Shown here one piece after another: positions 45,426 through 57,271 of a DNA stretch of 64,000 nucleotides (the first letter of the stretch is position 1; each line of letters opens with the position of its first letter). A program made the position numbers and the translations under genes. The stretch is from Canna indica (Eukaryota > Streptophyta > Magnoliopsida > Zingiberales > Cannaceae): NCBI GenBank assembly GCA_034359265.1, contig CP136897.1, positions 35,823,501 to 35,887,500 of the forward strand, written 5' to 3'. The notes under the pieces are model-generated. The model saw only the letters and a list, made by a program, of their open reading frames with translations, did not search any database and was not told the origin of the DNA.

Positions 45426-45767
45426 TATTTCATTGCACGACGAGATCTTTTTTTTTACCAATCTTTCTAACCAAACGTTAAGGACGGACGACGTTGTCGA
45501 CATAAAATTTGGCGGTCGATCGCCCGCCGCAACCTCTACGGCTGGCTCGATCGACCAACCGACCCGAAAAATTAAAATTTGTAAATAAATAAGAAAAATA
45601 ACATTTCAATTATTATTTTTCGTTTAAAACGGGCGTAACTCCGTGCATTATTGTTCGATTTCAGCTTTTCACGTGGCGCTAAAACGCGCGCGAAGAGACG
45701 AAGAAAATGAACCCGAGCTATCCCTCGGACGCTCACCCTTATTAGCCGACGATCAGAAGTGCATGAT

Positions 45768-45884
45768 GGGTGCGATCATACCACCACTAACGCACCGGAT
45801 CCCATCAGAACTCCGAAGTTAAGCGTGCTTGGGTGAGAGTAGTACTAGGATGGGTGACCCCCTAGGAAGTCCTCGTGTTGCACC
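45768..45884 (+). rRNA. 5S rRNA gene, copy 99
   Basis: Full length. G17C, C67T, G97A; matches 35350 (offset 10418), including the normal T tract. Confidence 0.95.
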
Positions 45885-46253
45885 TTTTTTTTTTACTACC
45901 TATTTGATTGCACGACGAGATCATTTTTTTTACCAATCTTTCTAACCAAACGTTAAGGACGGACGACGTCGTCGACATAAAATTTGGCTGTCGATCGCCC
46001 GCGCGGGGCCCGCCGTAACCTCTACGGCCGGCTCGATCGACCAACCGACCCGAAAAATTAAAATTTGTAAATAAATAAGAAAAATAACATTTCAATTATT
46101 ATTTTTCGTTTAAAACGGGCGTAACTCCGTGCATTATTGTCCGATTTCAGATTTTCATGTGGCGCTAAAAGGCGCGCGAAGAGACGAAGAAAATGACCCT
46201 GAGCTATCCCTCGGACGCTCACCCTTATTAGCCGACGATCAGAAGTGCATGAT

Positions 46254-46370
46254 GGGTGCGATCATACCAGCACTAACGCACCGGATTCCATCAGAACTCT
46301 GAAGTTAAGCGTGCTTGGGCGAGAGTAGTACTAGGATGGGTGACCCCTTGGGAAGTCCTCGTGTTGCACC
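46254..46370 (+). rRNA. 5S rRNA gene, copy 100
   Basis: Full length. C34T, C47T, C95T. Terminator starts ATTTTTTTT. Partner of 24500. Confidence 0.95.
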
Positions 46371-46738
46371 ATTTTTTTTACTACCTATTTGATTGCACGA
46401 CGAGATCATTTTTTTTACCAATCTTTCTAACCAAACGTTAAGGACGGACGACGTCGTCGACATAAAATTTGGCTGTCGATCGCCCGCGCGGGGCCCGCCG
46501 CAACCTCTACGGCCGGCTCGATCGACCAACCGATCCGAAAAATTAAAATTTGTAAATAAATAAGAAATATAACATTTCAATTATTATTTTTCGTTTAAAA
46601 CGGGCGTAACTCCGTGCATTATTGTCCGATTTCACCTTTTCACGTGGCGCTAAAAGGCGCGCGAAGAGATGAAGAAAATGACCCCGAGCTATCCCTCGGA
46701 CGCTCACCCTTATTAGCCGACGATCAGAAGTGCATCAC

Positions 46739-46854
46739 GGTTGCGATCATACCAGCACTAACGCACCGGATCCCATCGGAACTCCGAAGTTAAGCGTGCT
46801 TGGGCGAGAGTAGTACTAGGATGGGTGACCCCTGGGAAGTCCTCGTGTTGCACC
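46739..46854 (+). rRNA. 5S rRNA gene, copy 101 (116 nt)
   Basis: G3T, A40G, one C missing. Partner of 24985. Confidence 0.93.
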
Positions 46855-47222
46855 TTTTTTTTAACTACCTATTCGATTGCACGACGAGATCATTTTTTTT
46901 ACCAATCTTTCAAACCAAACGTTAAGGACGGACGACGTCGTCGACATAAAATTTGGCTGTCGATCGCCCACGCGGGACCCGCAGCCACCTCTACGGCCGA
47001 CTCGATCGACCCACCGACCCGAAAAATTAAAATTTGTAAATAAATAAGAAATATAATATTTCAATTATTATTTTTCGTTTAAAACAGGCGTAACTCCGTG
47101 CATTATTGTCCGATTTCAGCTTTTCACGTGGCGCTAAAAGGCGCGCGAAGAGACGAAGAAAATGACCCCGAGCTATCCCTCGGACGCTCACCCTTATTAG
47201 CCGACGATCAGAAGTGCATCAC

Positions 47223-47339
47223 GGGTGCGATCATACTAGCACTAACGCACCGGATCCCAACAAAACTCCGTAGTTAAGCGTGCTTGGGCGAGAGTAGTAC
47301 TAGGATGGGTGACCCCCTCGGAAGTCCTCGTGTTGCACC
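47223..47339 (+). rRNA. 5S rRNA gene, copy 102 (no proximal T tract)
   Basis: Full length. C15T, T38A, G41A, A49T, G97C. Proximal T tract deleted. Confidence 0.93.
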
Positions 47340-47681
47340 TATTTCATTGCACGACGAGAGCTTTTTTTTTACCAATCTTTCTAACCAAACGTTAAGGACG
47401 GACGACGTTGTCGACATAAAATTTGGCGGTCGATCGCCCGCCGCAACCTCTACGGCTGGCTCGATCGACCAACCGACCCGAAAAATTAAAATTTGTAAAT
47501 AAATAAGAAAAATAACATTTCAATTATTATTTTTCGATTAAAACGGGCGTAACTCCGTGCATTATTGTTCGATTTCAGCTTTTCACGTGGCGCTAAAAGG
47601 CGCGCGAAGAGATGAAGCAAATGACCCCGAGCTATCCCTCGGACGCTCACCTTTATTAGCCGACGATCAGAAGTGCATGAT

Positions 47682-47797
47682 GGGTGCAATCATACCACAA
47701 CTAACGCACCGGATCCCATCAGAACTCCGAAGTTAAGCGTGCTTGGGCGAGAGTAGTACTAAGATGGGTGACCCCTGGGAAGTCTTCATGTTGCACC
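47682..47797 (+). rRNA. 5S rRNA gene, copy 103 (116 nt)
   Basis: G7A, G17C, C18A, G81A, C105T, G108A, one C missing. Partner of 25927. Confidence 0.92.
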
Positions 47798-48165
47798 TTT
47801 TTTTTAACTACCTATTCGATTGCACGACGAGATCATTTTTTTTACCAATCTTTCTAACCAAACGTTAAGGACGGACGACGTCGTCGGCATAAAATTTGGC
47901 TGTCGATCGCCCACGCGGGACCCGCCACCACCTCTACGGCCGACTCGATCGACCAACCGACCCGAAAAATTAAAATTTATAAATAAATAAGAAATATAAC
48001 ATTTCAATTATTATTTTTCGTTTAAAACGGGCGTAACTCCGTGCATTATTGTCCGATTTCAACTTTTCACGTGGCGCTAAAAGGCGCGCGAAGAGACGAT
48101 GAAAATGACCCCGAGCTATCCCTCGGACGCTCACCCTTATTAGCCGACGATCAGAAGTGCATCAC

Positions 48166-48282
48166 TGGTGCGATCATACCAGCACTAACGCACCGGATCC
48201 CATCAGAACTCCGAAGTTAAGCGTGCTTGGGCGAGAGTAGTACTAGTATGGGTGACCCCCTGGGAAGTCCTCGTGTTGCACC
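48166..48282 (+). rRNA. 5S rRNA gene, copy 104
   Basis: Full length. G1T, G82T. Partner of the consensus gene at 26411. Confidence 0.94.
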
Positions 48283-48485
48283 TTTTTTTTTACTACCTAT
48301 TTGATTGCACAATGAGATCATTTTTTTTACCAATCTTTCTAACCAAACGTTAGGAGACGGACGACGTCGTCGACATAAAATTTGGCTGTCGATCGCCCGC
48401 GCGGGGCCCGCCGCAACCTCTACGACCGGCTCGATCGACCAACCGACCCGGAAAATTAAAATTTTTAAATAAATAAGAAAAATAA

Positions 48486-48593
48486 CATAGCAGCACTAAC
48501 TCACCAGATCCCATCAGAACTCAGAAGTTAAGCGTGCTTCGGCGAGAGTAGTACTAGGATGGGTGACCCACTGGGAAGTCCTCGTGTTGTACC
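48486..48593 (+). pseudogene. 5' truncated 5S gene (nt 10-117), copy 105
   Basis: CAT breakpoint. C14G, G25T, G30A, C47A, G64C, C94A, C114T. Its place matches that of the full-length 26897 in the partner block, so the truncation varies between block copies. Confidence 0.93.
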
Positions 48594-48961
48594 ATTTTTT
48601 TTACTACCAATTTGATTGCACGACGATATCATTTTTTTTACCAATCTTTCTAACCAAACGTTAAGGACGGACGACGTCGTCGACATAAAATTTGGCTGTC
48701 GATCGCCCGCGCGGGGCCCGCCGCAACCTCTACGGCCTGCTCGATCGACCAACCGAGCCGAAAAATTAAAATTTGTAAATAAATAAGAAATATAACATTT
48801 CAATTATTATTTTTCGTTTAAAACGGGCGTAACTCCGTGCATTATTGTCCGATTTCAGCTTTTCACGTGGCGCTAAAAGGCGCGCGAAGAGACGAAGAAA
48901 ATGAACCCGAGCTATCCCTCGGACGCTCACCCTTATTAGCCGATGATCAGAATTGCATCAT

Positions 48962-49078
48962 GGGTGCGATCATACCAGCACTAACGCACCGGATCCCATC
49001 AGAACTCCTAAGTTAAGCGTGCTTGGGCGAGAGTAGTACTAGGATGGGTGACCCCGTGGGAAGTCCTCGTGTTGCACT
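48962..49078 (+). rRNA. 5S rRNA gene, copy 106
   Basis: Full length. G48T, C95G, C117T; same as 27382. Confidence 0.95.
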
Positions 49079-49447
49079 TTTTTTTTTTACTACCTATTTG
49101 ATTGCACGACGAGATCATTTTTTTTACCAATCTTTCTAACCAAACGTTAAGGACGGACGACGTCGTCGACATAAAATTTGGATGTCGATCGCCCGCGCAG
49201 GGCCCACCGCAACCTCTACGGCCGGCTCGATCGACCAACCGATCCGAAAAATTAAAATTTGTAAATAAATAAGAAATATAACATTTCAATTATTATTTTT
49301 CGTTTAAAACGGGCGTAACTTCGTGCATTATTGTCCGATTTCAGCTTTTCACGTGGCGCTAAAAGGCGCGCGAAGAGACGAAGAAAATGACCCCGAGCTA
49401 TCCCTCGGACGCTCACCCTTATTAGCCGACGATCAGAAGTGCATCAC

Positions 49448-49564
49448 GGGTGCGATCATACCAGCACTAACGCACCGGATCCCATCAGAACTCCGAAGTT
49501 AAGCGTGCTTGGGCGAGAGTAGTACTAGGATGGGTGACCCCCTCGGAAGTCCTCGTGTTGCACC
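49448..49564 (+). rRNA. 5S rRNA gene, copy 107
   Basis: Full length. G97C, the mark of the T-less class, but here the T9 tract is present, and the GC-block deletion is present too. It is an ancestor-like or repaired intermediate. Confidence 0.95.
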
Positions 49565-49921
49565 TTTTTTTTTACTACCTATTTGATTGCACGACGAGAT
49601 CATTATTTTTACCAATCTTTCTAACCAAACGTTAAGGACGGACGACGTCGTCGACATAAAATTTGGCTGTCGATCGCCCGCCGCAACCTCTACGGTTGGC
49701 TCGATCGACCAACCGACCCGAAAAATTAAAATTTGTAAATAAATAAGAAAAATAAGATTTCAATTATTATTTTTCGTTTAAAACGGGCGTAACTCCGTGC
49801 ATTATTGTTCGATTTCAGCTTTTCACGTGGCGCTAAAAGGCGCGCGAAGAGACGAAGAAAATGACCCCGAGCTATCCCTCGGACGCTCACCCTTATTAGC
49901 CGACGATCAGAAGTGCATGAT

Positions 49922-50038
49922 GGGTGCGATCATACCACCACTAACGCACCGGATCCCATCAGAACTCCGAAGTTAAGCGTGCTTGGGTGAGAGTAGTACT
50001 AGGATGGGTGACCCTCTAGGAAGTCCTCGTGTTGCACC
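49922..50038 (+). rRNA. 5S rRNA gene, copy 108
   Basis: Full length. G17C, C67T, C94T, G97A. Confidence 0.95.
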
Positions 50039-50405
50039 TTTTTTTTTACTACCTATTTGATTGCACGACGAGATCATTATTTTTACCAATCTTTCTAACC
50101 AAACGTTAAGGACGGACGACGTCGTCGACATAAAATTTGGCTGTCGATCGCCCGCGCGGGGCCCGCCGTAACCTCTACGGCCGGCTCGATCGACCAACCG
50201 ATCCGAAAAATTAAAATTTGTAAATAAATAAGAAATATATCATTTCAATTATTATTTTTCGTTTAAAACGGCCGTAACTCCGTGCATTATTGTCCGATTT
50301 CAGCTTTTCACGTGGCCTAAAAGGCGCGCGAAGAGACGAAGAAAATGACCCCGAGCTATCCCTCGGACGCTCACCCTTATTAGCCGACGATCAGAATTGC
50401 ATAAT

Positions 50406-50522
50406 GGGTGCGATCATACCAGCACTAACGCACCGGATCCCATTAGAACTCCTAAGTTAAGCGTGCTTGGGCGAGAGTAGTACTAGAATGGGTGACCCCG
50501 TGGGAAGTCCTCGTGTTGCACT
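50406..50522 (+). rRNA. 5S rRNA gene, copy 109
   Basis: Full length. C39T, G48T, G82A, C95G, C117T. Confidence 0.95.
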
Positions 50523-50890
50523 TTTTTTTTTACTACCTATTTGATTGCACGACGAGATCATTTTTTTTACCAATCTTTCTAACCAAACGTTAAGGACGGA
50601 CGACGTCGTCGACATAAAATTTGGCTGTCGATCGCCCGCGCGGGGCCCGCCGCAACCTCTTCTGCTGGCTCGATCGACCAACCGACCCGAAAAATTAAAA
50701 TTTGTAAATAAATAAGAAAAATAACATTCTAATTATTATTTTTCATTTAAAACGGGCGTAACTCCGTGCATTATTGTCCGATTTCAACTTTTCACGTGGC
50801 GGTGAAAGTCACGCGAAGAGACGAATAAAATGACCCCGAGTTGTCCCTCGGACGCTCACCCTTATTAGCCGACGATCAGAAGTGCATAAC

Positions 50891-51007
50891 GGGTGCGATC
50901 ATACTAGCACTAACGCACCGGATCCCATCAGAACTCCTAAGTTAAGCGTGCTTGGGCGAGAGTAGTACTAGGATGGGTGACCCCTTGGGAAGTCCTCGTG
51001 TTGCACT
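50891..51007 (+). rRNA. 5S rRNA gene, copy 110 (left-type island)
   Basis: Full length. C15T, G48T, C95T, C117T. Upstream GGTGAAAG and GAGTTGTCCCTCGG and downstream GTCATCGCCATAAATCTTGG are the spacer type of 1-14 kb, surrounded by main-type units. Confidence 0.94.
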
Positions 51008-51375
51008 TATTTTTTTACTACCTATTTGATTGCACGACGAGATCATTTTTTTTACCAATCTTTCTAACCAAACGTTAAGGACGGACGATGTCATCGCCAT
51101 AAATCTTGGCTGTCGATCGCCCGCGCAGGGCCCGCCGCAACCTCTACGGCCGGCTCGATCGACCAACCGATCCGAAAAATTAAAATTTGTAAATAAATAA
51201 GAAATATAACATTTCAATTATTATTTTTCGTTTAAAACGGGCGTAACTCCGTGCATTATTGTCCGATTTCAGCTTTTCACGTGGCGCTAAAAGGCGCGCG
51301 AAGAGACGAAGAAAATGACCCCGAGCTATCCCTCGGACGCTCACCCTTATTGGCCGACGATCAGAATTGCATCAT

Positions 51376-51492
51376 GGGTGCTATCATAGCAGCACTAATG
51401 CACCGGATCCCATCAGAACTCCGAAGTTAAGCGTGCTTGGGCGAGAGTAGTACTAGGATTGGTGACCCCATGGGAAGTCCTCGTGTTGCACC
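51376..51492 (+). rRNA. 5S rRNA gene, copy 111
   Basis: Full length. G7T, C14G, C24T, G85T, C95A. Confidence 0.94.
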
Positions 51493-51860
51493 TTTTTTTT
51501 TACTACCTATTTGATTGCATGACGAGATCAGTTTTTTTACCAATCTTTCTAACCAAACATTAAGGACGGACGACGTCGTCGACATAAAATTTGGCTGTCG
51601 ATCGCCCGCGCGGGGCCCGCCGCAACCTCTACGGCTGGCTCGATCGACCAACCGACCCGAAAAATTAAAATTTGTAAATAAATAAGAAATATAACATTTC
51701 AATTATTATTTTTCGTTTAAAACGGGCGTAACTCCGTGCATTATTGTCCGATTTCAGTTTTTCACGTGGCGCTAAAAGGCGCGCGAAGAGACGAAGAAAA
51801 TGACCCCGAGCTATCCCTCGGACGCTCACCCTTATTAGCCGACGATCAGAATTGCATCAT

Positions 51861-51977
51861 GGGTGCGATCATACCAGCACTAACGCACCGGATCCCATCA
51901 GAACTCCTAAGTTAAGCGTGCTTGGGCGAGAGTAGTACTAGGATGGGTGACCCCGTGGGAAGTCCTCGTGTTGCACC
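51861..51977 (+). rRNA. 5S rRNA gene, copy 112
   Basis: Full length. G48T, C95G. Opens the 1.765 kb higher-order repeat. Confidence 0.95.
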
Positions 51978-52346
51978 TTTTTTTTTTACTACCTATTTGA
52001 TTGCACGACGAGATTATTTTTTTTACCAATCTTTCTAACCAAACGTTAAGGACGGACGACGTCGTCGACATAAAATTTGGTTGTCGATCGCCCGCGCAGG
52101 GCCCGCCGCAACCTCTACGGCCGGCTCGATCGACCAACCGATCCGAAAAATTAAAATTTGTAAATAAATAAGAAATATAACATTTCAATTATTATTTTTC
52201 GTTTAAAACGGGCGTAACTCCGTGCATTATTGTCCGATTTCAGCTTTTCACGTGGCGCTAAAAGGCACGCGAAGAGACGAAGAAAATGACCCCGAGCTAT
52301 CCCTCGGACGCTCACCCTTATTGGCCGACGATCAGAATTGCATGAC

Positions 52347-52463
52347 GGGTGCGATCATACCAGCACTAATGCACCGGATCCCATCAGAACTCCGAAGTTA
52401 AGCATGCTTGGGCGAGGGTAGTACTAGGATCGGTGACCCCTTGGGAAGTCCTCGTGTTGCACC
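52347..52463 (+). rRNA. 5S rRNA gene, copy 113
   Basis: Full length. C24T, G58A, A71G, G85C, C95T. TATA-like region is TTATTG. Confidence 0.94.
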
Positions 52464-52831
52464 TTTTTTTTTACTACCTATTTGATTGCATGACGAGATC
52501 ATTTTTTTTACCAATCTTTCTAACCAAACGTTAAGGACGGACGACGTCGTCGACATAAAATTTGGCTGTCCATCGCCCGCGCGGGGCCCGCCGCAACCTC
52601 TACGGCCGGCTCGATCGACCAACCGATCCGAAAAATTAAAATTTATAAATAAATAAGAAATATAACATTTCAATTATTATTTTTCGTTTTAAACGGGCGT
52701 AACTCCGTGCATTATTGTCCGATTTCACCTTTTCACGTGGCGCTAAAAGGTGCGCGAATAGACGAAGAAAATGACCCCGAGCTATCCCTCGGACGCTCAC
52801 CCTTATTAGCCGACGATCAGAAGTGCATGAC

Positions 52832-52948
52832 GGGTGCGATCATACCAGCACTAACGCATCGGATCCCATCAGAACTCCGAAGTTAAGCGTGCTTGGGCGA
52901 GAGTAGTACTAGGATGGGTGACCCCTTGGGAAGTCCTCGTGTTGCACC
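52832..52948 (+). rRNA. 5S rRNA gene, copy 114
   Basis: Full length. C28T, C95T. Confidence 0.95.
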
Positions 52949-53150
52949 TTTTTTTTTACTACCTATTTGATTGCACGACGAGATCATTTTTTTTACCAAT
53001 CTTTCTAACCAAACGTTAAGGACGGACGACGTCGTCGACATAAAATTTGGCTGTGGATCGCCCGCGCGGGGCCCGCCGCAACCTCTACGGCCGGCTCGAT
53101 CGACCAACCGACCCGAAAAATTAAAATTTGTAAATAAATAAGAGAAATAA

Positions 53151-53258
53151 CATACCAGCAATAACGCACCGGATCTCATCAGAACTCTGAATTTAAGCGT
53201 GCTTGGGCGAGAGTAGTACTAGGATGGGTGACCCCCTGGGAAGTCCTCGTGTTGCACC
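53151..53258 (+). pseudogene. 5' truncated 5S gene (nt 10-117), copy 115
   Basis: Same CAT breakpoint as 29618, but a different variant set: C20A, C35T, C47T, G51T, with AGAGAAATAACAT before it. Confidence 0.94.
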
Positions 53259-53626
53259 TTTTTTTTTTACTACCAATTTGATTGCACGACGAGATCATTT
53301 TTTTTACCAATCTTTCTAACCAAACGTTAAGGACAGACGACGTCGTCGACATAAAATTTGGCTGTCGATCGCCCGCGCGGGGCCCACCGCAAACTCTACG
53401 GCCGGCTCGATCGACCAACCGACCCGAAAAATTAAATTTGTAAATAAATAATAAATATAACATTTCAATTATTATTTTTCGTTTAAAACGGGCGTAACTC
53501 CGTGCATTATTGTCCGATTTTAGCTTTTCACGTGGCGCTAAAAGGCGCGCGAAGAGACGAAGAAAATGACCCCGAGCTATCCCTCGGACGCTCACCCTTA
53601 TTAGCCGACGATCAGAATTGCATCAT

Positions 53627-53743
53627 GGGTGCGATCATACCAGCACTAACGCACCGGATCCCATCAGAACTCCTAAGTTAAGCGTGCTTGGGCGAGAGTA
53701 GTACTAGGATGGGTGACCCCGTGGGAAGTCCTCGTGTTGCACC
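53627..53743 (+). rRNA. 5S rRNA gene, copy 116
   Basis: Full length. G48T, C95G. Confidence 0.95.
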
Positions 53744-54111
53744 TTTTTTTTTTACTACCTATTTGATTGCACGACGAGATCATTTTTTTTACCAATCTTC
53801 CTAACCAAACGTTAAGGACGGACGACGTCGTCGACATAAAATTTGGCTGTCGATCGCCCGCGCAGGGCCCGCCGCAACCTCTACGGCCGGCTCGATCGAC
53901 CAACCGATCCGAAAAATTAAAATTTGTAAATAAATAAGAAATATAACATTTCAATTATTATTTTTCGTTTAAAACGGGCGTAACTCCGTGCATTATTGTC
54001 CGATTTCAGCTTTTCACGTGGCCTAAAAGGCGCGCGAAGAGACGAAGAAAATGACCCCGAGCTATCCCTCGGACGCTCACCCTTACCGGCCGACGATCAG
54101 AATTGCATGAC

Positions 54112-54228
54112 GGGTGCGATCATACCAGCACTAATGCACCGGATCCCATCAGAACTCCGAAGTTAAGCGTGCTTGGGCGAGGGTAGTACTAGGATCGGTG
54201 ACCCCTTGGGAAGTCCTCGTGTTGCACC
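54112..54228 (+). rRNA. 5S rRNA gene, copy 117
   Basis: Full length. C24T, A71G, G85C, C95T. The TATA-like region is changed to TTACCG. Confidence 0.94.
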
Positions 54229-54596
54229 TTTTTTTTTACTACCTATTTGATTGCATGACGAGATCATTTTTTTTACCAATCTTTCTAACCAAACGTTAAG
54301 GACGGACGACGTCGTCGACATAAAATTTGGCTGTCGATCGGCCGCGCGGGGCCCGCCGCAACCTCTACGGCCGGCTCGATCGACCAACCGATCCGAAAAA
54401 TTAAAATTTATAAATAAATAAGAAATATAAAATTTCAATTATTATTTTTTGTTTTAAACGGGCGTAACTCCGTGCATTATTGTCCGATTTCACCTTTTCA
54501 CGTGGCGCTAAAAGGTGCGCGAAGAGACGAAGAAAATGACCCCGAGCTATCCCTCGGACGCTCACCCTTATTAGCCGACGATCAGAAGTGCATGAC

Positions 54597-54712
54597 GGCT
54601 GCGATCATACCAGCACTAACGCACCGGATCCCATCAGAACTCCGAAGTTAAGCGTGCTTGGGCGAGAGTAGTACTAGGATGGGTGACCCCTCGGAAGTCC
54701 TCGTGTTGCACC
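54597..54712 (+). rRNA. 5S rRNA gene, copy 118 (116 nt)
   Basis: G3C, G97C, one C missing in the C box. Confidence 0.93.
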
Positions 54713-54913
54713 TTTTTTTTTATCACCTTTTTGATTGCACGACGAGATCATTTTTTTACCAATCTTTCTAACCAAACGTTAAGGACGGACGACGTCGTCG
54801 ACATAAAATTTGGCTGTGGATCGCCCGCGCGGGGCCCGCCGCAACCTCTACGGCCGGCTCGATCGACCAACCGACCCGAAAAATTAAAATTTGTAAATAA
54901 ATAAGAGAAATAA

Positions 54914-55021
54914 CATACCAGCACTAACGCACCGGATCTCATCAGAACTCTGAATTTAAGCGTGCTTGGGCGAGAGTAGTACTAGGATGGGTGACCCCCT
55001 GGGAAGTCCTCGTGTTGCACC
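54914..55021 (+). pseudogene. 5' truncated 5S gene (nt 10-117), copy 119
   Basis: CAT breakpoint; C35T, C47T, G51T. 1763 bp after 53151. Confidence 0.94.
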
Positions 55022-55389
55022 TTTTTTTTTTACTACCAATTTGATTGCACGACGAGATCATTTTTTTTACCAATCTTTCTAACCAAACGTTAAGGACGGA
55101 CGACGTCGTCGACATAAAATTTGGCTGTCGATCGCCCGCGCGGGGCCCACCGCAAACTCTACGGCCGGCTCGATCGACCAACCCACCCGAAAAATTAAAT
55201 TTGTAAATAAATAAGAAATATAACATTTCAATTATTATTTTTCGTTTAAAACGGGCGTAACTCCGTGCATTATTGTCCGATTTTAGCTTTTCACGTGGCG
55301 CTAAAAGGCGCGCGAAGAGACGAAGAAAATGACCCCGAGCTATCCCTCGGACGCTCACCCTTATTAGCCGACGATCAGAATTGCATCAT

Positions 55390-55506
55390 GGGTGCGATCA
55401 TACCAGCACTAACGCACCGGATCCCATCAGAACTCCTAAGTTAAGCGTGCTTGGGCGAGAGTAGTACTAGGATGGGTGACCCCGTGGGAAGTCCTCGTGT
55501 TGCACC
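55390..55506 (+). rRNA. 5S rRNA gene, copy 120
   Basis: Full length. G48T, C95G. Confidence 0.95.
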
Positions 55507-55875
55507 TTTTTTTTTTACTACCTATTTGATTGCACGACGAGATCATTTTTTTTACCAATCTTTCTAACCAAACGTTAAGGACGGACGACGTCGTCGACAT
55601 AAAATTTGGCTGTCGATCGCCCGCGCAGGGCCCGCCGCAACCTCTACGGCCGGCTCGATCGACCAACCGAACCGAAAAATTAAAATTTGTAAATAAAAAA
55701 GAAATATAACATTTCAATTATTATTTTTCGTTTAAAACGGGCGTAACTCCGTGCATTATTGTCCGATTTCAGCTTTTCACGTGGCGCTAAAAGGCGCGCA
55801 AAGAGACGAAGAAAATGACCCCGAGCTATCCCTCGGACGCTCACCCTTATTGGCCGACGATCAGAATTGCATCAC

Positions 55876-55992
55876 GGGTGCGATCATACCAGCACTAATG
55901 CACCGGATCCCATCAGAACTCCGAAGTTAAGCGTGCTTGGGCGAGGGTAGTACTAGGATCGGTGACCCCTTGGGAAGTCCTCGTGTTGCACC
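55876..55992 (+). rRNA. 5S rRNA gene, copy 121
   Basis: Full length. C24T, A71G, G85C, C95T. Confidence 0.94.
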
Positions 55993-56359
55993 TTTTTTTT
56001 TACTACCTATTTGATTGCATGACGAGATCATTTTTTTTACCAATCTTTCTAACCAACGTTAAGGATGGACGACGTCGTCGACATAAAATTTGGCTGTCGA
56101 TCGCCCGCGCGGGGCCCGCCGCAACCTCTACGGCCGGCTCGATCGACCAACCGATCCAAAAAATTAAAATTTATAAATAAATATGAAATATAACATTTCA
56201 ATTATTATTTTTCGTTTTAAACGGGCGTAACTCCGTGCATTATTGTCCGATTTCACCTTTTCACGTGGCGCTAAAAGGTGCGCGAAGAGACGAAGAAAAT
56301 GACCCCGAGCTATCCCTCGGACGCTCACCCTTATTAGCCGACGATCAGAAGTGCATGAC

Positions 56360-56476
56360 GGGTGCGATCATACCAGCACTAACGCACCGGATCCCATCAG
56401 AACTCCGAAGTTAAGCGTGCTTGGGCGAGAGTAGTACTAGGATGGGTGACCCCTTGGGAAGTCCTCGTGTTGCACC
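56360..56476 (+). rRNA. 5S rRNA gene, copy 122
   Basis: Full length. C95T only, which leaves a G-U wobble in helix IV; a good candidate for function. Confidence 0.96.
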
Positions 56477-56678
56477 TTTTTTTTTACTACCTATTTGATT
56501 GCACGACGAGATCATTTTTTTTACCAATCTTTCTAACCAAACGTTAAGGACGGACGACGTCGTCGACATAAAATTTGGCTGGGGATCGCCCGCGCGGGGC
56601 CCGCCGCAAACTCTACGGCCGGCTCGATCGACCAACCGACCCGAAAAATTAAAATTTGTAAATAAATAAGAGAAATAA

Positions 56679-56786
56679 CATACCAGCACTAACGCACCGG
56701 ATCTCATCAGAACTCTGAATTTAAGCGTGCTTGGGCGAGAGTAGTACTAGGATGGGTGACCCCCTAGGAAGTCCTCGTGTTGCACC
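56679..56786 (+). pseudogene. 5' truncated 5S gene (nt 10-117), copy 123
   Basis: CAT breakpoint; C35T, C47T, G51T, G97A. Confidence 0.94.
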
Positions 56787-57154
56787 TTTTTTTTTTACTA
56801 CCAATTTGATTGCACGACGAGATCATTTTTTTTACCAATCTTTCTAACCAAACGTTAAGGACGGACGACGTCGTGGACATAAAATTTGGCTGTCGATCGC
56901 CCGCGCGGGGCCCACCGCAAACTCTACGGCCGGCTCGATCGACCAACCGACCCGAAAAATTAAATTTGTAAATAAATAAGAAATATAACATTTCAATTAT
57001 TATTTTTCGTTTAAAACGGGCGTAACTCCGTGCATTATTGTCCGATTTTAGCTTTTCACGTGGCGCTAAAAGGCGCGCGAAGAGACGAAGAAAATGACCC
57101 CGAGCTATCCCTCGGACGCTCACCCTTATTAGCCGACGATCAGAATTGCATCAT

Positions 57155-57271
57155 GGGTGCGATCATACCAGCACTAACGCACCGGATCCCATCAGAACTC
57201 CTAAGTTAAGCGTGCTTGGGCGAGAGTAGTACTAGGATGGGTGACCCCGTGGGAAGTCCTCGTGTTGCACC
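57155..57271 (+). rRNA. 5S rRNA gene, copy 124
   Basis: Full length. G48T, C95G. Confidence 0.95.

Larger units (their letters stand above)
41966..48282 (+). repeat. Mosaic block assembled from three earlier segments
   Basis: 41966-44941 matches 18552-21303. 45309-45884 matches 34891-35466 (offset 10418). 46254-48282 matches 24500-26527 (offset 21754-21755). Boundaries fall inside normal units, as expected for unequal exchange between misaligned repeats. Confidence 0.75.
51861..57154 (+). repeat. 1.765 kb four-unit higher-order repeat, three tandem copies
   Basis: Copies start at 51861, 53627 and 55390, with the next unit of the series at 57155 (spacing 1766, 1763, 1765). Each holds a G48T/C95G unit, a C24T/A71G unit, a near-consensus unit, and a short unit whose gene lacks nt 1-9 and carries C35T/C47T/G51T. 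A partial fourth copy lies at 60553-61465. Confidence 0.9.

Noticed and set aside
53179..53595. Open frames of 138 codons on the - strand (also 54942-55358 and 61386-61802)
   Set aside because: They cross spacer and antisense 5S sequence and exist only where the short unit shifts the frame. The many 91-113 codon frames across the window are the same chance product of the repeat.
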